The position numbers and the translations under genes are program-made. 64,000 nucleotides of DNA from Nonomuraea helvata. Lineage in GTDB: Bacteria > Actinomycetota > Actinomycetes > Streptosporangiales > Streptosporangiaceae. Below the pieces are notes generated by a model. It made no database searches, was not told where the DNA came from, and worked only from the letters and a program-made list of their open reading frames with translations. Shown here piece after piece: positions 26,722-35,700 of the stretch (its first letter is position 1; each line of letters starts with the position of its first letter). Where the stretch lies: positions 3,224,001 through 3,288,000 of the forward strand of contig NZ_BAAAXV010000001.1 of assembly GCF_039535785.1 (NCBI RefSeq). Reading direction: 5' to 3'.

Positions 26722-27618
26722 ATGCTCGTTTCATCCACTCCCGCTGCGCCCACCCCACCGGTGGAAAGATCCCGCTGGCGGACGGGCGGGCGCCACGGCG
26801 TGCTGCTCGCCGTGCCCGCCGTAGGCCTGCTCGGCGCCGTCTTCCTGGTCCCGGTGGCGGGTCTTGTCTGGACGAGCTTCGCCGATCCGGCGCTCGGGCT
26901 CGCCAACTACCGGGAACTGTTCACCGACGGGGTCAGCGTGGTCGTCGTGCTGCGCACCTTGCGCATGGCGACGATCGTCACCCTGGTCACGCTGGTGCTG
27001 GCGTACCCGTACGCCTACCTCATGACGGTGGTCGGCCCGCGTGCCCGTTCGGTCATGGTGGCCCTGGTGCTGCTGCCGTTCTGGACCAGCCTGCTGGCGC
27101 GGACGTTCGCCTGGATCGTCCTCCTCCAGGACAACGGGCCGGTCAACGACCTGCTCACCGCGGTCGGGCTCGGCCCGCTGGAGCTCGCCGGGACGGAGGC
27201 CGGCGTCACGATCGGGATGACGCAGGTTCTGCTTCCGTTCATGACCCTTCCCCTGTACGGGACGCTGCGGACGATCGACCGGCGGCTCATCGACGCGGCG
27301 CTCGTCCTCGGCGCACGGCCCCTGACCGCGTTCCGCCGCGTGTACCTGCCGCTCTCCATGCCCGGTGTGGTTGCGGGCGCGGTGATGGTGTACATCCTCG
27401 CGCTGGGTTTCTACGTCACGCCGGCGATGCTCGGCTCGCCGGGCGAGTCGATGGTCTCCCAGCTGATGACCGTCCGCATCACCCAACTACTGGACTTCGG
27501 CGGTGGCGGCGCGCTCGCCACGGTGCTGTTCCTGCTCACGCTTCTCCTGCTGGCCGTGGTCTCGCGCTTCGGGTCCGTGGGCGCCGCCCTCGGCATGGCA
27601 CCGAGGGGTGACCGTTGA
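26722..27618 (+). CDS. ABC transporter permease, PotB-like
   Basis: 298 residues, six membrane segments (HGVLLAVPAVGLLGAVFLVP first), with the permease-ATPase contact loop DAALVLGARPLTAFRRVYLP (EAA motif) around residues 190-210. It has a strong AGGAGGG site. The stop overlaps the TTG start of the next permease. It pairs with that protein to form the import channel. Confidence 0.9.
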   Translation: MLVSSTPAAPTPPVERSRWRTGGRHGVLLAVPAVGLLGAVFLVPVAGLVWTSFADPALGLANYRELFTDGVSVVVVLRTLRMATIVTLVTLVLAYPYAYLMTVVGPRARSVMVALVLLPFWTSLLARTFAWIVLLQDNGPVNDLLTAVGLGPLELAGTEAGVTIGMTQVLLPFMTLPLYGTLRTIDRRLIDAALVLGARPLTAFRRVYLPLSMPGVVAGAVMVYILALGFYVTPAMLGSPGESMVSQLMTVRITQLLDFGGGGALATVLFLLTLLLLAVVSRFGSVGAALGMAPRGDR

Positions 27619-28400
27619 CGGGCGGCGGCCGACGCGCGGGTCTGGCCCTGCGGCTGGTCAGTGTGCTGGTCGGGGGATTCCTCGTGGCTCCGGTCTTCGT
27701 CGTGGTGCCGCTCGGGTTCACCGACAAGGACAGCTTCGAGTTCCCGCCGTCCGGCTGGTCGCTCCGTTACCACGTTCGCTTCTTCACCGACCCCGCGTGG
27801 GTGGAGCCCTTGCTGACCTCCCTCGCGGTCGCCGTGATGGTCACGCTGACGGCGACGGCCACCGGCACCCTGGCGGCGTTCGCGATCACGCGCCTTTGCC
27901 GTGGCCGCGCGGCCCTCCAGGGACTGCTGCTCGCGCCCATGATCGTGCCGAACGTGGTCGTCGCGCTGGCGATCTACGCGGCCTTCCTGAGCTGGGGGCT
28001 CGTGGGCACCGTGGAGGGCCTCGTGCTGGCGCACGCGGTGCTCGCGCTGCCGTTCGTCGTGATCACCGTCGGGGCGAGCCTGCGGACCCTCGACGTCCGG
28101 CTGGAGCGGGCGGCCGCGAGTTTGGGGGCCTCGCCGTTCGCCACCTTCCGGCGGATCACGTTGCCGTTGATCGCACCCGGCGTCATGTCGGGGGCCGTGT
28201 TCGCGTTCGTCACCTCGTTCGACGAAGCGGTCATCTCGCTGTACCTGCAGTCGCCGCACCTGCGCACGCTGCCGGTGCAGATGTTCACGAGCGTCTCCTC
28301 GGACGTCGATCCCACCATCGCGGCGGGGTCGACAGTGATCCTCGTCGTGACGACCGCGCTCATCCTCCTTCCCGACTTCGTGAAACGGAGAACTTCCTGA
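27615..28400 (+). CDS. ABC transporter permease, PotC-like
   Basis: 261 residues with six membrane segments and the EAA loop RAAASLGASPFATFRRITLP. Translation probably begins at TTG 27615, overlapping the previous stop (TTGA), with GAGGGG six bases upstream. The stop TGA shares its last base with the ATG of the ATPase gene. This is the second half of the membrane channel. Confidence 0.88.
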   Translation: MTGGGRRAGLALRLVSVLVGGFLVAPVFVVVPLGFTDKDSFEFPPSGWSLRYHVRFFTDPAWVEPLLTSLAVAVMVTLTATATGTLAAFAITRLCRGRAALQGLLLAPMIVPNVVVALAIYAAFLSWGLVGTVEGLVLAHAVLALPFVVITVGASLRTLDVRLERAAASLGASPFATFRRITLPLIAPGVMSGAVFAFVTSFDEAVISLYLQSPHLRTLPVQMFTSVSSDVDPTIAAGSTVILVVTTALILLPDFVKRRTS

Positions 28401-29545
28401 TGGCCGAGATGCGAGGGGCCGCCGTCCGGCTCGTCGGCGTTTCCAAACGGTACGCGGACCATCAGCCGCCCGCGGTCGACGACGTCCACCTGGAGATAGG
28501 CGCAGGCGAGTTCATGACACTGCTCGGGCCCAGCGGCTCGGGCAAGTCGACCACGCTCAACATGATCGCCGGGTTCGAGCGGCTCACCGCCGGAGACATC
28601 ATCATCGACGGGGTCAGGGTGGCTTCCCTGCCGCCGTACAAGCGTGATCTCGGCATGGTCTTCCAGCACTACGCGCTCTTCCCGCACATGACGGTGGCGC
28701 AGAACGTCGCCTTCCCGCTGGAGCAGCGGAATGTGGGGCGGCCCGAGGCGCGGCGCAGGGTGGCCGACGTGCTCGAACTCGTCGGACTGGAGCACCTGGG
28801 CGACAGGCTGCCCGGGCAGATCTCGGGCGGTCAGGCGCAGCGGGTGGCCCTGGCCCGCGCGGTCGTCTTCGAGCCGCATGTGCTCCTCATGGACGAGCCG
28901 CTGGGCGCGTTGGACAAGAAGATGCGTGAGCAGCTCCAGGGCGAGATCGCCCGCATGCACCGCGAGCTGGGCATCACCTTCGTGTTCGTCACCCACGACC
29001 AGGAGGAGGCGCTCGCTCTGTCCGACCGGATTGCGGTCTTCGACCGCGGCCGGATCGCGCAGGTGGACACCCCGAGGGAGCTGTACGCACGCCCGTCCTC
29101 GTTGTTCGTCGCCGATTTCCTCGGAGAGTCCAACGTGTTCACCGGGACGATCAGTCAACGGCACGGGAGAATGTCGCTCGTCGGCGAGGGCTACGAGCTG
29201 CGGACGGACGACGACGGCGCAAGGCTCGTGGGGACCGCCGGCGCCGTCGTGGTGCGGCCCGAGCGGACCCGTCTGTCGGTGGACGACGTGCCGGTCGAGC
29301 ACGGCGTGAACGCGATGACCGCCACGGTCACCGGCATCGTCTACCAGGGCGCCTCACGGAAGGTGGCGTTCCGGACCGAAGCCGGGACGAGCGGAAGCGC
29401 CCGGGAGCCGGCCGGCGGCGAGTCCGCGGCCAGGCCCGGTGACCTGGTCACCGTGTGGTGGCGGGTGGCGGACGGCGTGGTCGTCCCCGCACACGGCGCG
29501 CCGGCCGCGGAGCCGTCCGGCGTCGCCCTCGCCGAGCCCAGGTGA
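28400..29545 (+). CDS. ABC transporter ATP-binding protein, PotA-like
   Basis: 381 residues. Nucleotide-binding domain (1-240) with Walker A GPSGSGKST, Q-loop MVFQHYALFPHMTVAQNV, signature ISGGQAQRVALARA, Walker B VLLMDEPLGALD and switch histidine FVTHDQEEA. The C-terminal TOBE domain (from ~260) has GAVVVRPERTRLSV. It powers the importer encoded just upstream. A C-terminal Gly/Ala-rich extension beyond the TOBE domain is unusual but harmless looking. Confidence 0.93.
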   Translation: MAEMRGAAVRLVGVSKRYADHQPPAVDDVHLEIGAGEFMTLLGPSGSGKSTTLNMIAGFERLTAGDIIIDGVRVASLPPYKRDLGMVFQHYALFPHMTVAQNVAFPLEQRNVGRPEARRRVADVLELVGLEHLGDRLPGQISGGQAQRVALARAVVFEPHVLLMDEPLGALDKKMREQLQGEIARMHRELGITFVFVTHDQEEALALSDRIAVFDRGRIAQVDTPRELYARPSSLFVADFLGESNVFTGTISQRHGRMSLVGEGYELRTDDDGARLVGTAGAVVVRPERTRLSVDDVPVEHGVNAMTATVTGIVYQGASRKVAFRTEAGTSGSAREPAGGESAARPGDLVTVWWRVADGVVVPAHGAPAAEPSGVALAEPR

Positions 29546-29628
29546 GCCGCAGCGGTCCGTGCCCCTTGTTCCGGCGGTGCCGGTTGTGATCCACAGCGCC
29601 GCTACGACTCCTACGAAAGGCGGACGAG

Positions 29629-30591
29629 TTGTCCCATTCCCTTACCGCAACCGCACTGGCGGATCTGGCCGGCCTGTGGCGGATCCGGTGCTTCGAAGAG
29701 ACCGTCACCCGATTGCGGGTCGAGGAGCAGATCGTCGGATCGGTTCATCTGTGCATCGGGCAGGAGGCCATACCGGTCGGCGCCTGCGCCGCGCTCGACC
29801 TGACCCGTGACGCCGTGTTCGCCACCTACCGCGGCCACGGCTGGGCGCTGGCCTGCGGTGCTGATCCGGCGGCGCTGTTCGCGGAGCTGCTGGGCCGGGA
29901 GACGGGCACCAACGGCGGGCGGGCCGGCTCGGCGTACCTGTCGGATCCCGACCACGGCTTCTACGGCGAGAACTCGATCGTGGGAGCGGGCGCCCCCATC
30001 GCCGTCGGCGCCGCGCTCGCCGCCAGGTACGACGGCTCCGGACGTGTCGCGCTCACCGTGTTCGGCGACGGAGCGATGAACCAGGGCGCCGTCCACGAGG
30101 CCATGAACATGGCCAGCGCCTTTGACCTGCCGGTCGTCTTCCTCGTGGAGAACAACCGGTACTCCGAGCTCACGCCCATCGCCGCGATGGTCAGGAACGC
30201 CGACCTGGTCGCGCGGTCCGCCGCGTACGGCATGCCGGGAGCCCGGGTGGACGGCAACGACGTCGACGCCGTCCGGCGGGCGGTCGCGGAGGCCGTGGAC
30301 ACCTGCCGGTCCGGCCGGGGGCCGGTCCTCATCGAGGCGCACACTCAGCGCCTGGTCGGCCACTACATCGGCGACGCCCAGGTGTACCGGCCGCGCGACG
30401 AGGTGGAACTCGCCCGGACGGCCGAGCCGATCGTCGTCCTGACGGCCGCCCTGCGCGCGGCAGGTGTCAGCGATGCGGAGCTCACCGGGATCGAGACCCG
30501 GGTCCGCGCCGAGATCGAGACCGCGGCGGCCATGGCCCTCGCCGCGCCGCCGGCCGACCCCAATGCTGTGAAGGAGCACGTCTATGGATGA
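29629..30591 (+). CDS. TPP-dependent 2-oxoacid/acetoin dehydrogenase E1, alpha subunit
   Basis: 320 residues. The thiamine diphosphate motif is clear: VFGDGAMNQGAVHEAMNMAS followed by FLVENN, with the family segment HLCIGQEAIPVGACAALD near the start and TYRGHGWALA after it. Size matches acetoin-dehydrogenase/branched-chain E1 alpha. A TTG start at 29629 with AAAGG upstream is used; no better start exists. It overlaps the beta-subunit gene by 8 bases. No E2 or E3 gene lies in the window, so the complex either borrows them or the E1 acts alone, for example as an acyloin-forming or cleaving enzyme. Confidence 0.9.
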   Translation: MSHSLTATALADLAGLWRIRCFEETVTRLRVEEQIVGSVHLCIGQEAIPVGACAALDLTRDAVFATYRGHGWALACGADPAALFAELLGRETGTNGGRAGSAYLSDPDHGFYGENSIVGAGAPIAVGAALAARYDGSGRVALTVFGDGAMNQGAVHEAMNMASAFDLPVVFLVENNRYSELTPIAAMVRNADLVARSAAYGMPGARVDGNDVDAVRRAVAEAVDTCRSGRGPVLIEAHTQRLVGHYIGDAQVYRPRDEVELARTAEPIVVLTAALRAAGVSDAELTGIETRVRAEIETAAAMALAAPPADPNAVKEHVYG

Positions 30592-31570
30592 GATCACCTA
30601 TGCCCAGGCCGTCAACGCCGCGCTGCGTCGCGCCCTCGCGGAGGACCCGAGCACCGTGCTGTTCGGCGAGGACGTCGCCCTCCCCGGTGGGGTCCATGGC
30701 GTAACCCGCCGCCTGCATAGGGAGTTCGGCGAGCGCGTGTTCGACACGCCCATCTCCGAGTCGGCCATCCTCGGCGGGGCTGTGGGCGCCGCCATGATGG
30801 GGCTCCGGCCCATCGTGGAGATCATGTGGGCGGACTTCGCGTTCGTCGCCTTCGACCAGTTGATCAACCAGGCGGCCAACGTCCGATACGTCTCCCGAGG
30901 CCGGTTGACGGCGCCGATGACCGTACGCACCCAGCAGGGCGCGACACCCGGCTCCTGCGCCCAGCACTCGCAGAACGTGGAAGCCCTGTTCGCGCACATC
31001 CCCGGCCTGCGGGTATGCCTGCCCGCCACCCCGCAGGACGCCTATGACCTGCTGCTGACCGCGATCGGGTGCGACGACCCGGTCGTCGTCATCGAGAGCC
31101 GGGCGCTCTACCACTCGCTCAAGGGCACCGTCGACCAGGACGGGCCGCGGGCGCCCATCGGCGGCGCGCGCATCCACCGTACGGGCTCCGACATCTCCGT
31201 GGTGACCTGGGGGCCGATGCTGCACACCGTCCTGGAGGCCGCCCGGGTTCTGGAGGGTTCCGACATCAGCGTCGAGGTGATCGACGCCCGTTGGCTCAAC
31301 CCCTTCGACACGGACACCGTCGCGGAGAGCGTCTCGCGTACCGGCCGCCTGGCCGTGGTCCACGAGGCGAACCTGACCGGCGGCTTCGGCGCGGAGATCA
31401 TCGCGCGTGTGGTCGAGCGCGGCGTGCCGCTGTCGACGCCGCCGCTCCGGGTCGCCACCGATGACCTGCGGATCCCCGCCGCGCCTGGGCTGCAGCAGGC
31501 CGCGATCCCCGGCCGTGACGTGGTGGCCCGGCAGCTGCTGTCGATGCTCGCGCCCGGGGTCGCCGCATGA
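30584..31570 (+). CDS. TPP-dependent 2-oxoacid/acetoin dehydrogenase E1, beta subunit
   Basis: 328 residues with beta-subunit features: ITYAQAVNAALRRALAEDPS, VLFGEDVALPGGVHGVTRRL, TPISESAILGGAVGAAMMGL and GATPGSCAQHSQNVEALFAH. The C-terminal transketolase-like domain includes VEVIDARWLNPFDTDTVAES. AAGGAG precedes ATG 30584. It forms a heterotetramer with the alpha subunit, and translation is coupled by the 8-base overlap. The stop overlaps the SDR gene as ATGA. Confidence 0.92.
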   Translation: MDEITYAQAVNAALRRALAEDPSTVLFGEDVALPGGVHGVTRRLHREFGERVFDTPISESAILGGAVGAAMMGLRPIVEIMWADFAFVAFDQLINQAANVRYVSRGRLTAPMTVRTQQGATPGSCAQHSQNVEALFAHIPGLRVCLPATPQDAYDLLLTAIGCDDPVVVIESRALYHSLKGTVDQDGPRAPIGGARIHRTGSDISVVTWGPMLHTVLEAARVLEGSDISVEVIDARWLNPFDTDTVAESVSRTGRLAVVHEANLTGGFGAEIIARVVERGVPLSTPPLRVATDDLRIPAAPGLQQAAIPGRDVVARQLLSMLAPGVAA

Positions 31571-32343
31571 CCGGCGGCGCGCGGGTGGCCGTCGTCACCG
31601 GCGGCGCCAACGGCATCGGACTGGCGTGCGTGCGACGGCTCTCCGATGACGGTTTCACCGTCGTAGTGGCCGACACGGACGCCGAGGCCGGGGCCCGGGT
31701 GACGGCGGAGATCCCGCGCGCCGAGTTCGTCGCCAGTGACGTGCGGGTACGCCAGGACGTCGATCGAGTCGTCGGCACAGCCCTGGAGATCGGCCGGGGG
31801 CGGCTCCACGCTCTGGTGAACAACGCCGGCCAGACCGCCCGGGTGCGGTTCGCCGACAGCGACGAGACGACATGGCGGCGACTCCACGACGTGAACCTGC
31901 ACAGCGTCTTCTCCTTCACGCACGCCTGCCTGGCCGGGCTCACGGCCGGGCGTGGCGCGGTGGTGAGCGTGGCCTCCGTGGCCGGTCTGGTCGGGGCCGA
32001 GGATCTGTCGGCCTACAGTTCGGCCAAGGCCGGGATCATCGCGTTGACCAGGTCGCTCGCCCTGGAACACGGCGACGTGATCCGCTTCAACGCCGTGTGC
32101 CCCGGACAGATCGCCACCCGGATGATGGCGAGAGTCCAGGCCGACGACGAACTGCGCGCGGCCGTCACGGCACAGATCCCCGCAGGGCGGCTCGGCCGGC
32201 CGGAAGAGGTCGCCGGCGTGGTCGCCTGGCTGCTGAGTGATGGGGCCGGCTACGTCAACGGCGTGGCCATCGCGGTGGACGGCGGGGAGAGCGCCGGTTT
32301 CCGCCGGCCGAAGCCGGCCGCGGCCGTACGCCGGCGCGGGTAG
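31567..32343 (+). CDS. Short-chain dehydrogenase/reductase
   Basis: 258 residues, classical SDR: cofactor motif VTGGANGIGLACVRRL, NNAG (ALVNNAGQTAR), catalytic serine in VVSVASVAGLVG and the YxxxK in AYSSAKAGIIALTRSLALEH, plus the PGQIATRMM segment. An aspartate after the second strand (VVVADTDAEAG) favours NAD over NADP. It is translationally coupled to the E1 beta gene and so likely oxidises a hydroxy intermediate feeding or leaving the E1 reaction. Confidence 0.92.
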   Translation: MTGGARVAVVTGGANGIGLACVRRLSDDGFTVVVADTDAEAGARVTAEIPRAEFVASDVRVRQDVDRVVGTALEIGRGRLHALVNNAGQTARVRFADSDETTWRRLHDVNLHSVFSFTHACLAGLTAGRGAVVSVASVAGLVGAEDLSAYSSAKAGIIALTRSLALEHGDVIRFNAVCPGQIATRMMARVQADDELRAAVTAQIPAGRLGRPEEVAGVVAWLLSDGAGYVNGVAIAVDGGESAGFRRPKPAAAVRRRG

Positions 32344-32347
32344 CCGG

Positions 32348-33196
32348 TCAGCCGCGGCCGGGCACGGCGAGGTGATGACCGCGCAGGAGGTTTGTCGCGA
32401 TGGCGGCGACCTCCTGTACCGCGGCGATCAGGTCACGCTGGGTGGCTCTGAACCGCGTGACGGGCACCGACACCGTGTACGAGCCCGCCGGAGCACCATC
32501 ATGATCGAAGTAGGCGGCGGAGGCGCAGCAGATGCCTTCGCTGAACTCCTCCAGGTCGAGCGCGAAGCCCTGCCGCCGAATGTTGCTGAGCTCCACGGTC
32601 AGGCTGTCGACGTCGCCGTGGGTGTGCGCGGTCAGCCGCCGGAGCTCGACCCCGCGGAACATGATCTCGATCTGCTCGCGCGGCAGGTGCGCCAGCACCG
32701 CCTTGCAGGAGGCGCGGGCGTGCAGGTCGTCGGTGTAGCCGACGTCGAGGCCGCGCACACCGAGCGCCTGCTCACCGGCGATGAACTGCAACAGGGTGAT
32801 GACGCCGTGATGCCAGCCGCTGACGTAGGAGGTCTCCCGCGTCCGGGCGTGCAGCCTGGCCAAGACAGCGAACAGCTCGGGAAGGGGCTCGAACCTGGCA
32901 CCGAGCTGCCTGCCGAGGGCGGCGCCGTGCGGGCCGACGTCGACTCGCCCACCGGGCAGTCGCACGATGTAGCCGGCCGCCTTGAGCGTGCGCAGGATGT
33001 GGTAGCAGCGGCCGAGGCTGAGGTCGAGCTGCCGGCTGAGGCTCTTGGCCGTGGCCTGGCCGCCCATGCGGGCGACGGCCTGCAACACGTCGAGACCGCG
33101 CAGCAATGTCTGAAGGCTGCCGTCCTCGGCGTAGTCGGCGTCCTCGCTGATCTCGGCGTTCTCGGTGGCGGGCGGCGGTGGGGCTGTGTCGGTCAT
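32348..33196 (-). CDS. IclR-family transcriptional regulator
   Basis: 282 residues: N-terminal acidic tail, winged helix (LQTLLRGLDVLQAVARMGGQ, LSLGRCYHILRTLKAAGYIV) and C-terminal IclR effector domain (RARASCKAVLAHLPREQIEI-like segment, then LEEFSEGICCASAAYFDHDG). It faces the end of the dehydrogenase operon and is divergent from the class V PLP gene. A palindrome lies in the 239-base gap. It probably controls the surrounding catabolic genes in response to a pathway metabolite. Confidence 0.9.
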   Translation of the reverse strand: MTDTAPPPPATENAEISEDADYAEDGSLQTLLRGLDVLQAVARMGGQATAKSLSRQLDLSLGRCYHILRTLKAAGYIVRLPGGRVDVGPHGAALGRQLGARFEPLPELFAVLARLHARTRETSYVSGWHHGVITLLQFIAGEQALGVRGLDVGYTDDLHARASCKAVLAHLPREQIEIMFRGVELRRLTAHTHGDVDSLTVELSNIRRQGFALDLEEFSEGICCASAAYFDHDGAPAGSYTVSVPVTRFRATQRDLIAAVQEVAAIATNLLRGHHLAVPGRG

Positions 33197-33320
33197 GCTG
33201 GGCTCTCAGGCTGGTGGCTCGGAGGCCGTAGGAGGCCTCTGTCGACAGGGTCCTCGTGGTCGGCGCCCATGACCGTACGCTATGCCGCGAGCCGGCAAAT
33301 CACGGGACCGTCGAAGCAAG

Positions 33321-33339
33321 TTTTCGACTATAGCGAAAA
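33321..33339. promoter_or_regulatory. IclR-type operator candidate
   Basis: TTTTCG-ACTATAG-CGAAAA is a 6-7-6 inverted repeat, AT-rich against its surroundings, 97 bases before the class V PLP gene and 125 bases before the divergent IclR start. Its size and position suit an IclR dimer site. Confidence 0.5.
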
Positions 33340-33435
33340 AAGGCAAGCGTTCCTTGAGCCGATGCCCTCGGCGAGGGTCATGCTGCCAACCGCCGAACAG
33401 GCGTCATACCCACACATCCGCTGAGGAAGGATCAC

Positions 33436-34545
33436 ATGCTCAGCTCCGAGCAGTTCCGGTCACACTTCCCCGCGTTGCAGCGCCACGTCTGGCTCGACAC
33501 GCCGGCGAGCCCGCCCGCCGCGCTCGGCGTCGTGCACGCGCTGCAGGCGGCCCTGGACTCGTGGCTCTACGGGGAGTTCGACTGGCGGGAATGGGACCGC
33601 GCCCCCGCCGCCAGCAAGAGATCTGTGGCCCGGTTGCTGGGCATCGCCGAGGAACGGATCGCCGTAATGGGCTCGACCGCCGAGGCCGCCGCGACCGTCG
33701 CCAGGTCGTTGCCGCCGGGACGGATCGTGGTGTCCGCCCAGGAGTTCCGGAGCAACCTCTTCCCCTGGTGCCAACTGGAGGCCGCCGGACACGAGGTGGT
33801 GCTGGTGCCGCCCAGGGACGGCCACACCCGTACCGAGGACCTCGTGGCCGCGCTTGACACGCGCACCGTCCTGCTCGCCGTCAGCGACGTGTTGTCGATC
33901 GACGGCCACCGCGCCGACCTGCCGGCGCTGCGCCAGGCCACCGACGGCGTGGGCGCCCGCCTGTTCGTCGACGCGACCCAGTCGCTCGGCGCGCTCCACC
34001 TCGACATGGAGCGGGTGCGTCCCGACTACCTCGCCGTGCACGGCTACAAGTGGATGCTGTGCCCGCGCGGGGCCGCCTGGCTGGTGACAGCGCCCGAGCA
34101 CATCGACGAACTGGTTCCCCTGCTGCCGAGCTGGAGGTCCACCGAGCCGCCCTACGGGTTCTTCGGCGGGCCGTACGTCCGCGCTGACAGCGCGGCACGC
34201 TGCGACACCTCGCCCGCCTGGCTCTCCTGGGTCGGCGCGCTGCCCGCGCTGAACCTCCTGCTCGACCTCGACGCCGAGCAGGTCGAGCGCCATTGCCTAC
34301 GGTTGGCCGCCGACTTCCGGGCCCACGTGGCCGAGACGAAGGTCGGCACCCCCCTCCCCAGCTCCCAGAGCCACATCGCGGTGGTACGCGTCACCGATCC
34401 GGACGCGGTCCGGGCCCGCCTGGCGCGAGACGGCGTCCGCGCGACCCTGCTCGGCGATCGGCTGCGGGTGGGCTTCCACTACTTCAATAACAGCTCCGAT
34501 GTCGAACGAGTCGCGAACGCGCTGGGAGGTGCGAAGACCGCATGA
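33436..34545 (+). CDS. Class V pyridoxal-phosphate-dependent aminotransferase-like enzyme
   Basis: 369 residues with the class V fold of cysteine desulfurase/kynureninase/epimerase relatives. It has an N-terminal HVWLDTPASPPAALGVVHAL, a PLP aspartate context LFVDATQSLGALHLDMERVR (with the ADYLAVHG-type element as PDYLAVHGYKWML) and the Schiff-base lysine in HGYKWM. AGGAAGG precedes ATG 33436. It overlaps the M24 gene by four bases. The reaction cannot be fixed: transamination, beta-elimination or epimerisation of an amino compound are all possible. Confidence 0.85.
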   Translation: MLSSEQFRSHFPALQRHVWLDTPASPPAALGVVHALQAALDSWLYGEFDWREWDRAPAASKRSVARLLGIAEERIAVMGSTAEAAATVARSLPPGRIVVSAQEFRSNLFPWCQLEAAGHEVVLVPPRDGHTRTEDLVAALDTRTVLLAVSDVLSIDGHRADLPALRQATDGVGARLFVDATQSLGALHLDMERVRPDYLAVHGYKWMLCPRGAAWLVTAPEHIDELVPLLPSWRSTEPPYGFFGGPYVRADSAARCDTSPAWLSWVGALPALNLLLDLDAEQVERHCLRLAADFRAHVAETKVGTPLPSSQSHIAVVRVTDPDAVRARLARDGVRATLLGDRLRVGFHYFNNSSDVERVANALGGAKTA

Positions 34546-35648
34546 CGACGGCCTTTGCCCCCGGGACCATCGACGACACCGCAGTCGTGGCGAGCGCCGC
34601 CAGGCGCGCCCAACTGCAGGAGCACCTCCGTCGGCTGGATGTCCAGGGGGCCCTTGTGTGCTCCCGCAGGCGGTCGGCCGTCACCTGGCTGACCGGCTAC
34701 GCGCCGGGCTTCATCTCCAACAGCGCTGCCCTGTGGCTGCCCGTGGCCGGCCCGCCCACCCTGGGCGTGGAGTTCCCCTTCGAGATTGAGCGCGCGCGCC
34801 GGTACGGCCTGCACACCATGCCGATGTCATCCCCGCTCGATCTGGTGCCCGAGGGGATCGATCGGATCGGCCTGCTGGCCGGCGACCTCGTCGTCGACGA
34901 GCGGACCCCCGCCCTCCTGGGCGGGCTGGCGAGGAGGCTGATCCGGCATGTCGACCTAGCGGCGTGGGCCCTGGAGACCCGCGAGCGCAAGACTGAGCCG
35001 GAGCTGCGGCTGCTCACCCACGCCGCCCGCATCGGCGAACTGGCACTGCGCGCCGCGGGAGACACGGCGGTCGTGGGCGAACGGGACTACGAGATCGCCG
35101 CGCGAGTCGAGGCGGCGGCCCGCGCCGCGGGAGCGCTGCGTTGCCTGTGCCTGGTCGGCATCGGGGACGGCGCGGTCATCACCGAGGCGTCTGGTGTCAC
35201 GGTCGGCCCGGGCCAGCAGGTCGGCCTGGAGGTCAGCCTGTACGCCTCCGGCGCGTTCACACACGTCAACACCACCCTCCCGCCCACCACCCCGCGCCCC
35301 GTGGACCTCCGGGCGATCGACGCGGCGCGTGCGGCACGCGCGGCGCTGATCGACGCGCTGCGTCCAGGCCGTGCCGTCACGGCGGTGGTCGCGGCGGGCG
35401 ACGCCGTCCTCGACGAGCACGGGCTGCTCGAGTTCAAGGAGTACGACTTCGGCCACGGGCTGGGCTGCGACACCCCCGAGCACCCGCGCCTGCTCCACGA
35501 GACGGACCGCACCATCACCGCGGGCGCCGTCGTCGCCGTCCACGTGGCGATCCGTCGCGCCGGCGGCGAGTCAGCGATGATCGGCGGCCCGGTCGTCATC
35601 ACCGAGGACGGAGCACGCGAGCTCGTCCCCGACGCGGTGTGGGCATGA
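34542..35648 (+). CDS. M24-family protein of the creatinase-like, non-metal type
   Basis: 368 residues: an N-terminal creatinase-like domain (ALVCSRRRSAVTWLTGYAPG) and a C-terminal pita-bread fold. The histidine in FGHGLGCDTPEHPRL is kept, but the metal ligands of methionine aminopeptidase/prolidase are replaced. The usual two aspartates fall at VGLEVSLYAS and FTHVNTTL, and the two glutamates at VVAVHVAI and SAMIGGPV. Creatinase and some relatives in this family hydrolyse C-N bonds without metal, so a creatinase/ectoine-hydrolase-like amidinohydrolase or amidohydrolase role is more likely than a peptidase. It is coupled to the PLP gene. Confidence 0.8.
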   Translation: MTTAFAPGTIDDTAVVASAARRAQLQEHLRRLDVQGALVCSRRRSAVTWLTGYAPGFISNSAALWLPVAGPPTLGVEFPFEIERARRYGLHTMPMSSPLDLVPEGIDRIGLLAGDLVVDERTPALLGGLARRLIRHVDLAAWALETRERKTEPELRLLTHAARIGELALRAAGDTAVVGERDYEIAARVEAAARAAGALRCLCLVGIGDGAVITEASGVTVGPGQQVGLEVSLYASGAFTHVNTTLPPTTPRPVDLRAIDAARAARAALIDALRPGRAVTAVVAAGDAVLDEHGLLEFKEYDFGHGLGCDTPEHPRLLHETDRTITAGAVVAVHVAIRRAGGESAMIGGPVVITEDGARELVPDAVWA

Positions 35649-35700
35649 ACCACATCTCAGTCCCGAGCACGTACCGCACTTGATCAATGAGGTGAGCGAG

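Noticed and set aside
27974..29302. Long minus-strand frame opposite the PotC/PotA-like genes
   Set aside because: Antisense shadow in GC-rich DNA; the plus-strand genes have all ABC motifs.
29629..31570. Naming the E1 pair as acetoin dehydrogenase (acoAB)
   Set aside because: Family membership is clear but specificity is not; no E2, E3 or acetoin-regulator gene is present, so no gene symbol is given.
34542..35648. Calling the M24 protein an Xaa-Pro aminopeptidase
   Set aside because: The metal ligands needed for that activity are not conserved.
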